A DNA stretch of 64,000 bases. Source: Bradyrhizobium manausense (lineage in GTDB: Bacteria > Pseudomonadota > Alphaproteobacteria > Rhizobiales > Xanthobacteraceae). The first letter of the stretch is position 1. The number at the start of each line of letters is the position of its first letter. This document shows positions 25,428 to 34,083 of the stretch, piece after piece. Below the pieces are notes generated by a model. That model was not told the origin of the DNA, searched no databases, and worked only from the letters and a program-made list of their open reading frames with translations. The stretch is from positions 1-64,000 of the forward strand of contig NZ_JAFCKB010000030.1 in NCBI RefSeq assembly GCF_018130615.1, given 5' to 3'. Position numbers and translations under genes: made by a program.

Positions 25428-27284
25428 ATGCGCCGTTCACTGGTGTTGCTGTCAGCCGGGCTGACAGTGTTGTCCACCGGATTTGCCTCCGCCGAAAACA
25501 ACACGCCCCGCAACCTGATCCTGTTCATTCCCGACGGGCTGCGCGCGCTGAAGATCACTCCTGAAACCGCGCCTGCGATGGCCGAGGTCCGCGACAAAGG
25601 CGTCAACTTCAAGAACTCGCATTCGCTGTTCCCGACCTTCACCATGGCCAACGGCTCGGCGATGTCGACCGGTCACTACCTCGGCGACACCGGCGTGTTC
25701 TCCAACACGATCTGGACCAACTACACCTCAAGTCCCGCCGGCAACACCGTGGTCCCCTTCATCGAAAACGACGCCGTGCTCGGCGACATCGACGAGCATT
25801 TCAAGGGCGACTATCTCAACGAAGACACCGTTTTGAAGATGGCGCGCGACAAGGGCCTGAGCACGGCCGCCATCGGCAAGGTCGGACCGACCTATCAATG
25901 GGACCACACAGATCATCCGGAAAAGCCAGGCAAGCATTCGATCGTCATCGACGACTCCACCGGTGGCAAGGCCGGCGTGGCATTGTCGGACGAGATGAAG
26001 GAAGCCCTGACCAAGGCCGGCCTCCCCCTCGTCACCCCGAGCCGCGGCGACAACGCCAAGGCGGGCGACGCCAAGACGCCCGGCACCACCGTTGCCAACG
26101 TCGCGCAGCAGGCTTATTTCGCCGACGTCGCCACCAAGGTGGTGCTGCCGATGTTCAAGGCGCGCAACAAGCCGTTCGTGCTGGTGTTCTGGTCGCGCGA
26201 CCCTGATGGCACCCAGCACAACCAGGGCGACAGCCTCAACCAGATCCTGCCGGGCATCAACGGCCCGAGCACGATGGCGAGCATCAAGAACGTCGACAAC
26301 AATCTCGCCCAGATCCGCAAGGCGCTGGACGAGCTGGGCCTCGCCGCGAACACCAACATCATGATCCAGGCCGACCACGGCTTCTCCACCATCTCCAAGG
26401 AGAGCAAGACCAGTCCCTCGGCCAAGGTCAGTTATGACGACACGCCGAAGGACTTCTTGCCGATGGGCTTCGTCGCCCTCGATCTGGCAAAGGCGCTCGA
26501 CCTGCCGCTGTTCGACCCCAACGACAAGAACGCGGTCGTCACCGGCAACGCCCATCCGAAGGCCGGCAACGGCGTGCTCGGCAAGGATCCGACCAAGCCC
26601 GAGCTCGTCGTCGCCACCAATGGCGGCTCGGACCTGATCTACCTGCCGAACAAGGACAAGAAGCTGGCGGCCAAGACCGTCAAGGCGCTGCTGGAGCAGG
26701 ACTACGTCTCCGGCCTGTTCGTGGACGACTCCCTCGGCCGCTTCCCCGGCACGCTGCCGCTGTCGAGCATCAATCTGCGCGGCAAGGCGGCGACACCGAC
26801 CCCGGCGATCGTCGTCAACTTCCGCTCCTATGCCAGCGAGTGCGGCGAGGCGCCGACCAATTGTTCGGTGCAGGTGGCCGACACTGTGCTGCGCCAGGGC
26901 CAGGGCATGCACGGCAGCTTCAGCCGCGGCGACACCTACAATTTCATGGCCGCGATCGGTCCGGACTTCAAAGCCGGCTTCGTCGACGAGTTGCCGGTCA
27001 GCAATGCCGACGTCGGCATGACCGCGGCCCGGCTTCTTGGCCTGCGCGGCTCACAGAATGGTGGCCTGGTCGGCCGGGTGATGTCGGAGGCCCTGCCCAA
27101 CGGCATCGTGCCGAAGGCGTACAAGGCCATGGAGAAGTCGAAGAAGAAGTCCGAAAACGGGCTCGAGACCGTGCTCAACGTCCAGCGGGTCGGCAGCCAG
27201 CGCTATTTCGACGCCGCTGGCTTCCCCGGCCGCACGCTGGGCCTGGAGCCGGATGCCGGCAAACAAAAAACGGCGGGGAAATAA
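25428..27284 (+). CDS. Secreted alkaline phosphatase-fold phosphodiesterase/nucleotide pyrophosphatase
   Basis: Exported hydrolase of 618 residues in the alkaline phosphatase superfamily, releasing phosphate from phosphodiesters or nucleotides. ATG 25428 follows AGGAG and starts a signal peptide ending Gly-Phe-Ala-Ser-Ala. The first metal Asp is in Ile-Pro-Asp-Gly-Leu-Arg near residue 31, and the nucleophile region is Phe-Pro-Thr-Phe-Thr-Met-Ala-Asn-Gly near residue 71. Later ligands appear as Gln-Ala-Asp-His-Gly-Phe-Ser near residue 315 and His-Gly-Ser-Phe near 495. A predicted Pho box upstream suggests it is induced by phosphate starvation. Confidence 0.86.
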   Translation: MRRSLVLLSAGLTVLSTGFASAENNTPRNLILFIPDGLRALKITPETAPAMAEVRDKGVNFKNSHSLFPTFTMANGSAMSTGHYLGDTGVFSNTIWTNYTSSPAGNTVVPFIENDAVLGDIDEHFKGDYLNEDTVLKMARDKGLSTAAIGKVGPTYQWDHTDHPEKPGKHSIVIDDSTGGKAGVALSDEMKEALTKAGLPLVTPSRGDNAKAGDAKTPGTTVANVAQQAYFADVATKVVLPMFKARNKPFVLVFWSRDPDGTQHNQGDSLNQILPGINGPSTMASIKNVDNNLAQIRKALDELGLAANTNIMIQADHGFSTISKESKTSPSAKVSYDDTPKDFLPMGFVALDLAKALDLPLFDPNDKNAVVTGNAHPKAGNGVLGKDPTKPELVVATNGGSDLIYLPNKDKKLAAKTVKALLEQDYVSGLFVDDSLGRFPGTLPLSSINLRGKAATPTPAIVVNFRSYASECGEAPTNCSVQVADTVLRQGQGMHGSFSRGDTYNFMAAIGPDFKAGFVDELPVSNADVGMTAARLLGLRGSQNGGLVGRVMSEALPNGIVPKAYKAMEKSKKKSENGLETVLNVQRVGSQRYFDAAGFPGRTLGLEPDAGKQKTAGK

Positions 27285-27292
27285 CCCCGCCG
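27261..27292 (-). terminator. Rho-independent terminator inside the opposing gene's 3' end
   Basis: On the minus strand: CGGCGGGG stem, TTATTT loop, CCCCGCCG, then TTTTTTGTTT. The stem (27271-27278 / 27285-27292) and T-tract lie within the last codons and stop of the phosphatase gene on the plus strand. It serves the leftward gene ending at 27324. Confidence 0.8.
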
Positions 27293-27323
27293 CTCCGTCG
27301 CGTCTTCAAAGAAGCGCGATCAA

Positions 27324-27908
27324 TCACATGCCGATGTCGAACACGTTCGGCAATTGGCCCGCCAGAGGCAGCGCGGTGGCGCCCAGGAAGGTCGCCACCA
27401 TCGCCATCAGGCGACGGTTGTTCTGGCGCTTGCCGCGCATCTGGCCGGCGATCCATTCAAGCATCTCGCTCTTGACCTTCGAGGCATAGGACGGCGCCCA
27501 GCTCTCGATGTCGGAGTCCTGCGCCAGCGCGATGCTGCGCGGCGGCACCTTCAGGCCCGAGGCGCTCGCCGCGTAATGGGCGACGGCCTTGGCCAGCAAA
27601 TCGTCGAACCGGCCGTCGTCGGCGCGCTCGGTCGCGGCTTCATTGATCTCGAACAGCACCTCGGCTTCGGCGCGGCTCACCGGCTGGTCGTTGACCGCCG
27701 TGGCGGTCAGGATGCGAGCGCACCAGGCGGCGTCATCGGCATCGATGGAACGGGAAAAGTGCACCCGGCCCTTGGTGGTCGGGCCTTCGCCCGTGATCAC
27801 GCCGTCGCGCACGATGGAGAGCGCATGGGCCGCGGTATCGCGGCAAGACGGTTCGAGGGACGACGGCTCAACGGACTTTTCAGCGGACTTGGGCAGTGCG
27901 GCAGACAT
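27324..27908 (-). CDS. Hypothetical protein with C-terminal membrane helix
   Basis: A 194-residue protein of unknown function. The N-terminal 40 residues are polar. The central part (about 50-150) is helical with Ser-Arg-Ala-Glu-Ala-Glu-Val-Leu-Phe-Glu-Ile-Asn, suggestive of a globular, TerB-like helical domain, though I would not assign it. A basic stretch (Arg-Gly-Lys-Arg-Gln-Asn-Asn-Arg-Arg) precedes one hydrophobic segment near residues 170-185, giving a probable tail anchor. A clear terminator follows 30-60 bases downstream. Confidence 0.65.
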   Translation of the reverse strand: MSAALPKSAEKSVEPSSLEPSCRDTAAHALSIVRDGVITGEGPTTKGRVHFSRSIDADDAAWCARILTATAVNDQPVSRAEAEVLFEINEAATERADDGRFDDLLAKAVAHYAASASGLKVPPRSIALAQDSDIESWAPSYASKVKSEMLEWIAGQMRGKRQNNRRLMAMVATFLGATALPLAGQLPNVFDIGM

Positions 27909-28290
27909 AGTTCACTTCCAGATTTCTTCTGATCGACCAGCATTTTCATGCGGGCGTAAAGGGGTGGTTAACGATTCGATATGGGGATCGCGACTTTTCT
28001 CAATGGTTGCCGATTAGTCGCTGCGAGGACCGTTTCGGTTCCGGAGAGCGTCGGGCGGGCGTGATGCGGGTCATAAAAGGCTTTATCGGGGCAACGGAGA
28101 CCGTGAAGCCCCGGTGGAGATGTTTCGCCGCAGGCGTGTCCCGGTAACAGAAAGGTGCTAGGAATTCGGCCTTTCAGAGAAGGAATTCACATTTTACTTC
28201 AAGCGGTTCACTTGAGGTCGGCAAGATCCTATACTGAGCTGGACGGCAGACGGCAATTCCCAAGTAAATTCAATGCGATGAGGTCAAACC
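27909..28290. other. Gene-free region upstream of the peroxiredoxin
   Basis: The 382 bases hold no supported gene. Two GGAATTC copies (about 28160 and 28182) lie 22 bases apart. A weak promoter-like pair TTCACT/TATACT with 17-base spacing lies near 28208-28236, upstream of the peroxiredoxin start. No OxyR-type site was identified. Confidence 0.4.
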
Positions 28291-28950
28291 ATGACACTTC
28301 CGATCGGTACCACCGCCCCCGACTTCGAAGCCGAGACCACCGAAGGGAAGATCAAGTTCCACGACTGGATCGGCAATAGCTGGGCACTCCTGTTTTCGCA
28401 CCCGAAAGACTTCACGCCGGTTTGTACGACCGAGCTCGGCGCTCTCGCCAAGTTGAAGCCGGAATTCGACAAGCGCGGCGTCAAGCTGATGGGCCTCTCA
28501 GTCGATCCGGTCGACCGCCACTCGAAGTGGTCCGAGGACATCAAGGAGACGCAAGGCGCGGCCCCGAACTATCCGATGATCGGCGACACCGACTACAACG
28601 TCTCGAAGCTGTACGGCATGCTGCCGGCGGCGATCTCGGGCGATCCACTCACCCGTACTGCCGCCGACAACCAGACCGTCCGCAACGTCTTCATCATCGG
28701 GCCGGACAAGAAGATCAAGCTGGTGCTGGTCTATCCGATGACCACGGGCCGGAACTTCCACGAAATCCTGCGCGTCATCGACTCGCTCCAGCTCACCGCC
28801 AAGCATCGCGTCGCAACCCCGGCCGACTGGCAGCAGGGCGAGGACGTGATTATTGCGGGCTCGGTTTCCAACGACGAGGCCAAGACGATTTACCCGCAGG
28901 GCTGGAAAGAACCGAAGCCCTACATCCGGATCGTGCCGCAGCCGAAGTGA
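28291..28950 (+). CDS. 1-Cys peroxiredoxin (Prx6 type)
   Basis: Cytoplasmic thiol peroxidase of 219 residues that reduces hydrogen and organic peroxides. The peroxidatic Cys45 is in Phe-Thr-Pro-Val-Cys-Thr-Thr-Glu and is the only Cys in the protein, which defines the 1-Cys mechanism. The active-site Arg is in Thr-Val-Arg-Asn-Val-Phe. The longer C-terminal domain (about 165-219, ending Tyr-Ile-Arg-Ile-Val-Pro-Gln) is that of Prx6. Its reductant must be an external thiol, not visible here. Monocistronic, with a palindromic repeat downstream. Confidence 0.95.
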   Translation: MTLPIGTTAPDFEAETTEGKIKFHDWIGNSWALLFSHPKDFTPVCTTELGALAKLKPEFDKRGVKLMGLSVDPVDRHSKWSEDIKETQGAAPNYPMIGDTDYNVSKLYGMLPAAISGDPLTRTAADNQTVRNVFIIGPDKKIKLVLVYPMTTGRNFHEILRVIDSLQLTAKHRVATPADWQQGEDVIIAGSVSNDEAKTIYPQGWKEPKPYIRIVPQPK

Positions 28951-28980
28951 CGGGCTGCGGTTGCACCCGCAACCGCTGAT

Positions 28981-29060
28981 CGTCATCCCGGGATGGTCCG
29001 ACGACCAGACCCGGGATCTCGAGATTCCGGTTTCGTCCAACGGACCGCCCCGGAATGACG
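28981..29060. repeat. Dispersed palindromic repeat, family A, copy 1
   Basis: An 80-base imperfect palindrome starting CGTCATCCCGGGA and ending CCCCGGAATGACG, with CTCGAGATTCCGG in the middle. The same layout occurs at 47342, 48329 and 60450. It carries the GGTCC/GGACC inner arms also found in the 60450 copy. Confidence 0.8.
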
Positions 29061-29063
29061 GTG

Positions 29064-29456
29064 TTAGGTCACACGATCCGCTACCAAAAGACCCGCGGTC
29101 GACGAGACCGCGGTCACCACCGCGCCCCAGCCGATGTCGAGAAACGCGACCGGCCAGCTCCAATGCTTGAGCAGCGCCAGCGCGGTGAGATCGAACGTGG
29201 CATAACAGAACAGCCCGAACAGCGCGCCATAGAGCAGCGTCGACGGCCATGTCGCGCCAGCTGCACCACTGACGAAGATCAGGACACCGGCGACATAGAG
29301 CAGATAAAATATGATCGCCGGCAGAGGCTTCAGCTCGCCCAGCATGTCGCCGACTTCCGCGGTGAAGAAGCCCTTGGCGATCAGGCCGAGGAACAGGAAG
29401 TCCAGTCCGGTCAGGACGATCAGGGTCGCGGCATAGAGAACGGCGATGCGGTTCAC
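29064..29456 (-). CDS. DUF2177-family membrane protein
   Basis: Four-helix integral membrane protein of about 130 residues and unknown function. Signatures include Leu-Asp-Phe-Leu-Phe-Leu-Gly in helix 1, Phe-Tyr-Leu-Leu-Tyr-Val-Ala-Gly in helix 2, and Tyr-Ala-Thr-Phe-Asp-Leu-Thr-Ala near the third helix, the usual DUF2177 pattern. GTG 29456 is chosen because GGGAGG lies about 6 bases upstream and the helix begins directly after it; the frame extends to 29492 with an Arg-rich lead. Ends immediately beside a family A repeat. Confidence 0.82.
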   Translation of the reverse strand: MNRIAVLYAATLIVLTGLDFLFLGLIAKGFFTAEVGDMLGELKPLPAIIFYLLYVAGVLIFVSGAAGATWPSTLLYGALFGLFCYATFDLTALALLKHWSWPVAFLDIGWGAVVTAVSSTAGLLVADRVT

Positions 29457-29549
29457 GGGCGGCCTCCCTGCCCGCGACGCGCGGGCGGTCACACCATGCC
29501 GTCAGTTACGTCACGACGGGCCGATGGTTTCAGCCAGCCAAGCCGGGGA

Positions 29550-31280
29550 TCAAGCCGCCTGCACGCGATCGAGGAAGCCGTCGACCTCGGTCTTCAGATT
29601 CAGGCTCTCGCCTGACAGCGCCTGGGCGGAGGCAAACATCCGGCTCGAGGTCTCACCCGTCTCGCTCGCGCCTTCGGCCGCTTGACGCACGTTGACGGCG
29701 ACGTTGGCCGTGCCCGAGGCCGCCGCGCGAACGCTGGCCGCGATGTTGTGGGTGGCGGTCCGCTGCTGCTCGACCGCAGCCGAGATCGAGCCGGCGATGC
29801 CGCTAATGCGCTCGATCGTCTTGGTGATCGCCTTGATGGCGGTCACCGACTCTTCGGTCGCAAGCTGCATGCTCGCGATCTGGGTCGAAATCTCGTCGGT
29901 CGCTTTCGCCGTTTGGCCGGCCAGCGTCTTGACCTCCTGGGCCACCACCGCGAAGCCGCGCCCCGCATCGCCCGCGCGCGCAGCCTCGATGGTGGCGTTC
30001 AGCGCCAGCAGATTGGTCTGCTCGGCGATCGAGGTGATCAGCTTGACGACGTCGCCGATGCGCGCGCCGGCTTCCGACAGCTGCGCGATGCGCTGGTCGG
30101 TGGCCTCGGCCTGCTGCACCGCCTCGGCGGAGATCGCGTTGGATTCCTGCACGCGGCGGGTGATCTCGGAGATCGACTGCGACAGTTCGTCAGACGCCGA
30201 CGCCGCCGAACGGACGTGGTCGGAGGCCTCCTCGGACGCACCGGCCGATTTCGCCGACAGGTCGGCGGTGGAGCGCGCAGCGTCGGTCAATTGCCGTGCC
30301 ACCCGTTCGAACTCGCCGGACGAATGCAGCACCTTGTCGAGGATGCCGCCGACGCCGCCGCGGAACTCGTGCACGAAATTGCGCAGATCGGCTTTGCGCT
30401 GCTCGGCCGCCGCAGAAGCAGCTTCCGCCTGCTCGCTGCGCAGCCGCGCCCGCTCCACTGAATTGCTCTTGAAAACCGCCACCGTACGGGCGATCTCGCC
30501 GATCTCGTCGGCGCGGTCCTCGCATTCGATCGCGACGTCGCTCTCGCCGTTGGCGAGCGCCGTCAGCGAGTGTGTGACCGAGGTCAGCGGCCGGGTGACG
30601 CGGCGAACGACCAGCATGGTGAGCACCAGGACCAGCAGCGCTGCAACGCCGGCGGCGGCTGCCATGCTCGAAATCGCCTGGTTCAGCATGGCTTCGAACT
30701 GCGCCATCGGGATGCCGACATAGAGAATGCCGATAACCTTCCCCGCGCCATCCTGCACCGGAAAATAAGCGGTCATGAAGGATTTGCCGAACAGCGTCGC
30801 CGGGCCCTTATAGGCCTCGCCACGGCGCAACACGGTCTGCGCCGGATGGTCAGCGGCGAGCTGGGTACCGACGGCGCGGTCGCCATTCTCTTTCTTCAGG
30901 TTGGTCGAGCGGCGGACGAACTGGCCGCTCGCATCGTCGAACACGAACAGGGTCGCGCTGCCGCCGACATAGGACACCACGCGATCGACGATGGCGTGAT
31001 CCTTGAAGTCTGGCATCTTGGCGATCTCGGCGCGCGCCACCGTGCCATCCCGCATGGTAATCTTGGCATCGGGAACGATCTCGGCGAAGGCCAGCGCCAG
31101 CGTGCGCAGATTGACTTCGATGTCGCGCAATGCGCGATCATTGAAAGCAGAGGTGAGCGACCAATAGCCGGCGCCGACCACGAGCGCCGTATTCATGGCA
31201 ATCAGCAGCACCGCACACAGGACGGATTTGGTGCCGAGCTTGAAGTGCGGCAGAAAGTTCGCCGTTAATGATTTGGACAT
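29550..31280 (-). CDS. Methyl-accepting chemotaxis protein with single-Cache sensor
   Basis: Chemoreceptor of 576 residues. One helix at about 20-42, a periplasmic sensing region to about 195 of Cache type (Phe-Val-Arg-Arg-Ser-Thr-Asn then Gly-Ile-Leu-Tyr-Val-Gly-Ile-Pro just before the second helix), and a HAMP domain near 220-275. The signalling domain has the invariant tip [18 protein letters not shown]. ATG 31280 is the chosen start, as the 13 codons before it are not conserved in type. Its ligand is unknown; no other chemotaxis gene is nearby. Confidence 0.94.
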   Translation of the reverse strand: MSKSLTANFLPHFKLGTKSVLCAVLLIAMNTALVVGAGYWSLTSAFNDRALRDIEVNLRTLALAFAEIVPDAKITMRDGTVARAEIAKMPDFKDHAIVDRVVSYVGGSATLFVFDDASGQFVRRSTNLKKENGDRAVGTQLAADHPAQTVLRRGEAYKGPATLFGKSFMTAYFPVQDGAGKVIGILYVGIPMAQFEAMLNQAISSMAAAAGVAALLVLVLTMLVVRRVTRPLTSVTHSLTALANGESDVAIECEDRADEIGEIARTVAVFKSNSVERARLRSEQAEAASAAAEQRKADLRNFVHEFRGGVGGILDKVLHSSGEFERVARQLTDAARSTADLSAKSAGASEEASDHVRSAASASDELSQSISEITRRVQESNAISAEAVQQAEATDQRIAQLSEAGARIGDVVKLITSIAEQTNLLALNATIEAARAGDAGRGFAVVAQEVKTLAGQTAKATDEISTQIASMQLATEESVTAIKAITKTIERISGIAGSISAAVEQQRTATHNIAASVRAAASGTANVAVNVRQAAEGASETGETSSRMFASAQALSGESLNLKTEVDGFLDRVQAA

Positions 31281-31396
31281 GAATGGAACCACCCCCGGAA
31301 CTCCTGCATATTCATGCAATCGGCTTACGACCCCATTAACGGTCGTTCACAGCGCCGAACGTCGCATGTTTTCCAAATCGTGAACGAGGACACTCC

Positions 31397-32842
31397 CTGA
31401 CCCCGCCAAGCCCCCCGCCTGTCATCGTCTGGTTTCGCGACGACCTCCGCCTGTCCGATCACCCCGCCCTCCATGCCGCCACCAAATCCGGCGCGCCGGT
31501 GATCTGCCTCTACGTGCTCGACGACGCCGCCGGCCGGGCCCCCGGCGGCGCGGCGCGCTGGTGGCTAGCGCAATCGCTGCGGGCGCTCGGCGCCGACGTC
31601 GCCGCGCGCGGAGGGTCATTCGTCCTGCGCAAGGGGCCGGCGGCCCGGGTAATCGCTGACTTGGCACGCGAGAGCGGTGCCGGCGGGGTCTACTGGAACG
31701 CGGTCGCTCAGGCCCCGCATCGAGCCATCGAGAAACAGCTCGAAGCCGCGCTTGCAAAGCTTGGCGTGGATTCGCAAAGTTTTCCCGGCGACTTGCTCGT
31801 CCCGCCCGCGGCGATCCGCAACAAGGAAGGCCGCGGCATGCGCGTGTTCACGCCGTTCTGGCGGCGGGTGCTGTCGCTCGGCGAGCCGCCCAAGCCGCTG
31901 CCCGCACCGAAGGAGCTGCGCCCCGCATCGAAGGTGACCGGCGACACGCTTGAGAGCTGGAAGCTCGAACCAACCACGCCCGACTGGGCCGGCGGCCTGC
32001 GCGACACCTGGACGCCGGGCGAGACCTCCGCCCGCGCGCGCCTGCGCGACTTCCTCAAGCACGCCGCGCGCGGCTATGTCCGCGACCGCGACCGCCCAGA
32101 CCACAAAGGAACATCAGGTCTCTCGCCGCATCTGCGGTTCGGCGAGCTCAGTCCGCGCCAAGTCTGGCACGCCGCGCGCTTCGCAGCCGCCGAGAATCCA
32201 GCGATCGGATCCGGTATTGAAAAATTCCTCAGCGAGCTCGGTTGGCGCGAGTTCTGCCGCCATCTGCTCCACGACCACCCGAACCTTGCCACCGAAAACC
32301 TGCAAACCAGCTTCGACGATTTCCCCTGGAAGAGCGACAAGAAAGCGCTTACCGCCTGGCAGCGCGGTCGCACCGGCTATCCGATCGTCGATGCCGGCCT
32401 GCGCGAGCTCTGGCACACCGGCGTGATGCACAACCGGGTGCGGATGGTTGTCGCCTCGTTTCTGGTCAAGCACCTCCTGATCGACTGGCGCGACGGCGAG
32501 GCCTGGTTCTGGGACACGCTGGTCGATGCGGATGCCGGCAGCAATCCGGCCAACTGGCAATGGGTCGCCGGCTGCGGCGCCGACGCGGCACCTTACTTCC
32601 GCGTCTTCAATCCCGTGCTGCAGGGCGAGAAGTTCGATCCTGATGGAACCTATGTTCGGCGCTGGGTGCCGGAACTGAAAGACATGCCCGCGAAGCTGAT
32701 CCACCAGCCATGGCAGGCGACGCCGATCGAGTTGGCCAGTGCCGGCATCACATTGGGCAAGACTTATCCGCAACCGATCGTCGATCACGCCAAGGGACGC
32801 GAGCGCGCGCTCGCCGCTTACGCAAAGATCCGCAAAGGTTGA
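31397..32842 (+). CDS. phrB: Deoxyribodipyrimidine photolyase, probable CTG start
   Basis: Light-dependent DNA repair enzyme splitting cyclobutane pyrimidine dimers. The N-terminal antenna-binding domain begins Val-Ile-Val-Trp-Phe-Arg-Asp-Asp-Leu-Arg-Leu-Ser-Asp, encoded from 31421. The FAD domain has Glu-Leu-Gly-Trp-Arg-Glu-Phe, Gly-Tyr-Pro-Ile-Val-Asp-Ala-Gly-Leu-Arg, Trp-His-Thr-Gly-Val-Met-His-Asn-Arg-Val-Arg and Asn-Trp-Gln-Trp-Val-Ala-Gly-Cys-Gly. The frame has no ATG, GTG or TTG between the upstream stop at 31337 and GTG 31499, which would delete this first conserved segment. CTG 31397, with GAGG nearby, gives a typical start of 481 residues. Confidence 0.9.
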   Translation: MTPPSPPPVIVWFRDDLRLSDHPALHAATKSGAPVICLYVLDDAAGRAPGGAARWWLAQSLRALGADVAARGGSFVLRKGPAARVIADLARESGAGGVYWNAVAQAPHRAIEKQLEAALAKLGVDSQSFPGDLLVPPAAIRNKEGRGMRVFTPFWRRVLSLGEPPKPLPAPKELRPASKVTGDTLESWKLEPTTPDWAGGLRDTWTPGETSARARLRDFLKHAARGYVRDRDRPDHKGTSGLSPHLRFGELSPRQVWHAARFAAAENPAIGSGIEKFLSELGWREFCRHLLHDHPNLATENLQTSFDDFPWKSDKKALTAWQRGRTGYPIVDAGLRELWHTGVMHNRVRMVVASFLVKHLLIDWRDGEAWFWDTLVDADAGSNPANWQWVAGCGADAAPYFRVFNPVLQGEKFDPDGTYVRRWVPELKDMPAKLIHQPWQATPIELASAGITLGKTYPQPIVDHAKGRERALAAYAKIRKG

Positions 32843-32911
32843 GCGTTGCTTTGACACAATTATGAAACTCGCTATCGTCGTCGCTCCATGCAAAACCGTG
32901 GGGGACACGAT

Positions 32912-33202
32912 ATGGACGACGATAAGCCGATGACCGAGCAGGCGATGGAGACGATCACCACCGCCGTGGAAGCGACCAAGGACGCCGCAGTCACCGCCGT
33001 GAAGAAGGTGAAGAAGGCCGCCAAGAAAGTCGCAAAGAAGGTAGCGCCGAAGAAGGCAAAGAAGGCTTCCAAGAAGAAGGCCAAGAGGGCTGCCAAGAAG
33101 GCTGCCAAGAAGTCGTCGAAGAAAGCAGCCAAGAAATCCGTGAAGAAGGCCGCCAAGAAGACCGCGAAAAAGGCTGCCAAGAAGAAGAAGGCCAAGCGCT
33201 GA
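32912..33202 (+). CDS. Histone H1-like lysine/alanine-rich protein
   Basis: A 96-residue protein with a short acidic head (Met-Asp-Asp-Asp-Lys-Pro) and then about 70 residues made almost only of Lys and Ala, with some Ser and Val, in repeats of the Lys-Lys-Ala-Ala-Lys-Lys type. Such tails resemble histone H1 C-termini and bacterial AlgP/HctB-like DNA-binding proteins, so nucleoid binding is likely. ATG 32912 is preferred to 32888 because a purine-rich GGGGGA precedes it. It follows the photolyase gene by 69 bases on the same strand. The underlying DNA is a degenerate AAGAAGGC(C/T)GCC repeat. Confidence 0.78.
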   Translation: MDDDKPMTEQAMETITTAVEATKDAAVTAVKKVKKAAKKVAKKVAPKKAKKASKKKAKRAAKKAAKKSSKKAAKKSVKKAAKKTAKKAAKKKKAKR

Positions 33203-33250
33203 TCGCGGCTCGAGAACCGGTCTCCGGGGGCGGGCGTGCCCGGAGACTTC

Positions 33251-33994
33251 CTACCCTCTCCGCTTCGACGCGCGCCGACCCGGGTGGTGAACGCCCTTCG
33301 GATCGCGAAACTCGCTGCGATGGCCACGCCGGTCTTCGGCGTTGAAGCGCCGCCGCTTCGCAGGCGAGCCGAACGCCTTGATCACCTTCCTGCCATTGAC
33401 CTTCTTGATGACGTAGCCCCCCTCGGTCATCGAGAACGGCGCTTTCAACGTTCCCTTGTGGTCGAACTTGGTGCCGCCGGGATGCTTGAAGGGCTCGAAC
33501 CAGGACGGATAGACGAAATTCGACATCGGTAGTCCGTCGACATCGAAAGAGTCCTCCTCCACCGCATCGCAGACCTCATAGGCATATTGGGTGTTCGGAT
33601 TCTTGTCGGCCCAGAGATTGGCCATGGGGTCGAGCACCATCTCAAACAGCTCATGCGAAGCCGCCACGCTGATCGGCTCCTGCCCCAGCGCCTTGACGAA
33701 GATTTTCGAGATCGGCTGGCCGCGATGGGTCAGCTCGTGGCGCCCAAGCATGTTCTTGTGCAGGGCATCGTCAAAATAGACCAGTTGCCAATCGGCGGCC
33801 TTCGGCTTGCGCGTGACATAGAGGTCAACCGGATAGCCCCATACCGGCAGGAAATGCTTGTCGTAACACTTCTGGAGCGCCGCGGTGAGCCGGCTCATCG
33901 CGCGATCGTCGATCGTCTCCCTGGCGTAGTTGATGCAGGCAATCCGAACCGGCTTCATGGTCCTGCCGAGCAGTGAGCGTCTCGCCTTCTTCAT
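33251..33994 (-). CDS. Hypothetical protein with SHExxE motif, possible metallopeptidase fold
   Basis: A 247-residue protein I cannot name with certainty. The centre reads Ala-Ala-Ser-His-Glu-Leu-Phe-Glu-Met-Val-Leu-Asp-Pro, followed about 20 residues later by Tyr-Glu-Val-Cys-Asp-Ala-Val-Glu-Glu-Asp. This SHE-x-x-E...E/D layout is seen in a group of putative zinc peptidase-like proteins. A HELTH string just upstream is probably accidental. No signal peptide is visible; the N-terminus is basic (Met-Lys-Lys-Ala-Arg-Arg-Ser). The last 40 residues are rich in Arg and His. ATG 33994 is chosen; a longer frame to 34336 overlaps the next gene's end and looks non-coding. Confidence 0.6.
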   Translation of the reverse strand: MKKARRSLLGRTMKPVRIACINYARETIDDRAMSRLTAALQKCYDKHFLPVWGYPVDLYVTRKPKAADWQLVYFDDALHKNMLGRHELTHRGQPISKIFVKALGQEPISVAASHELFEMVLDPMANLWADKNPNTQYAYEVCDAVEEDSFDVDGLPMSNFVYPSWFEPFKHPGGTKFDHKGTLKAPFSMTEGGYVIKKVNGRKVIKAFGSPAKRRRFNAEDRRGHRSEFRDPKGVHHPGRRASKRRG

Positions 33995-34083
33995 GGAAAT
34001 CACCGTGTGAAAGGGCCGCTGAAAAGAGGTCAGCCTAACACGACCGCTTCTGCACGTCAGGGATGTATTCCGGCGGCCCGGCC

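Noticed and set aside
25728-26912. A 394-codon minus-strand frame opposite the phosphatase gene
   Set aside because: Composition is that of antisense high-G+C DNA; the plus strand has clear metal-site motifs and a signal peptide.
33010-33200. AAGAAGGC repeats as a CRISPR-like array
   Set aside because: Repeats are in frame, contiguous and degenerate, encoding a Lys/Ala tail; there are no spacers.
33690-33760. HELTH string in the 33251 protein as a classic HExxH zinc peptidase site
   Set aside because: It lies in a variable-looking loop without the downstream third ligand. The later Ser-His-Glu-x-x-Glu segment fits a conserved site better.
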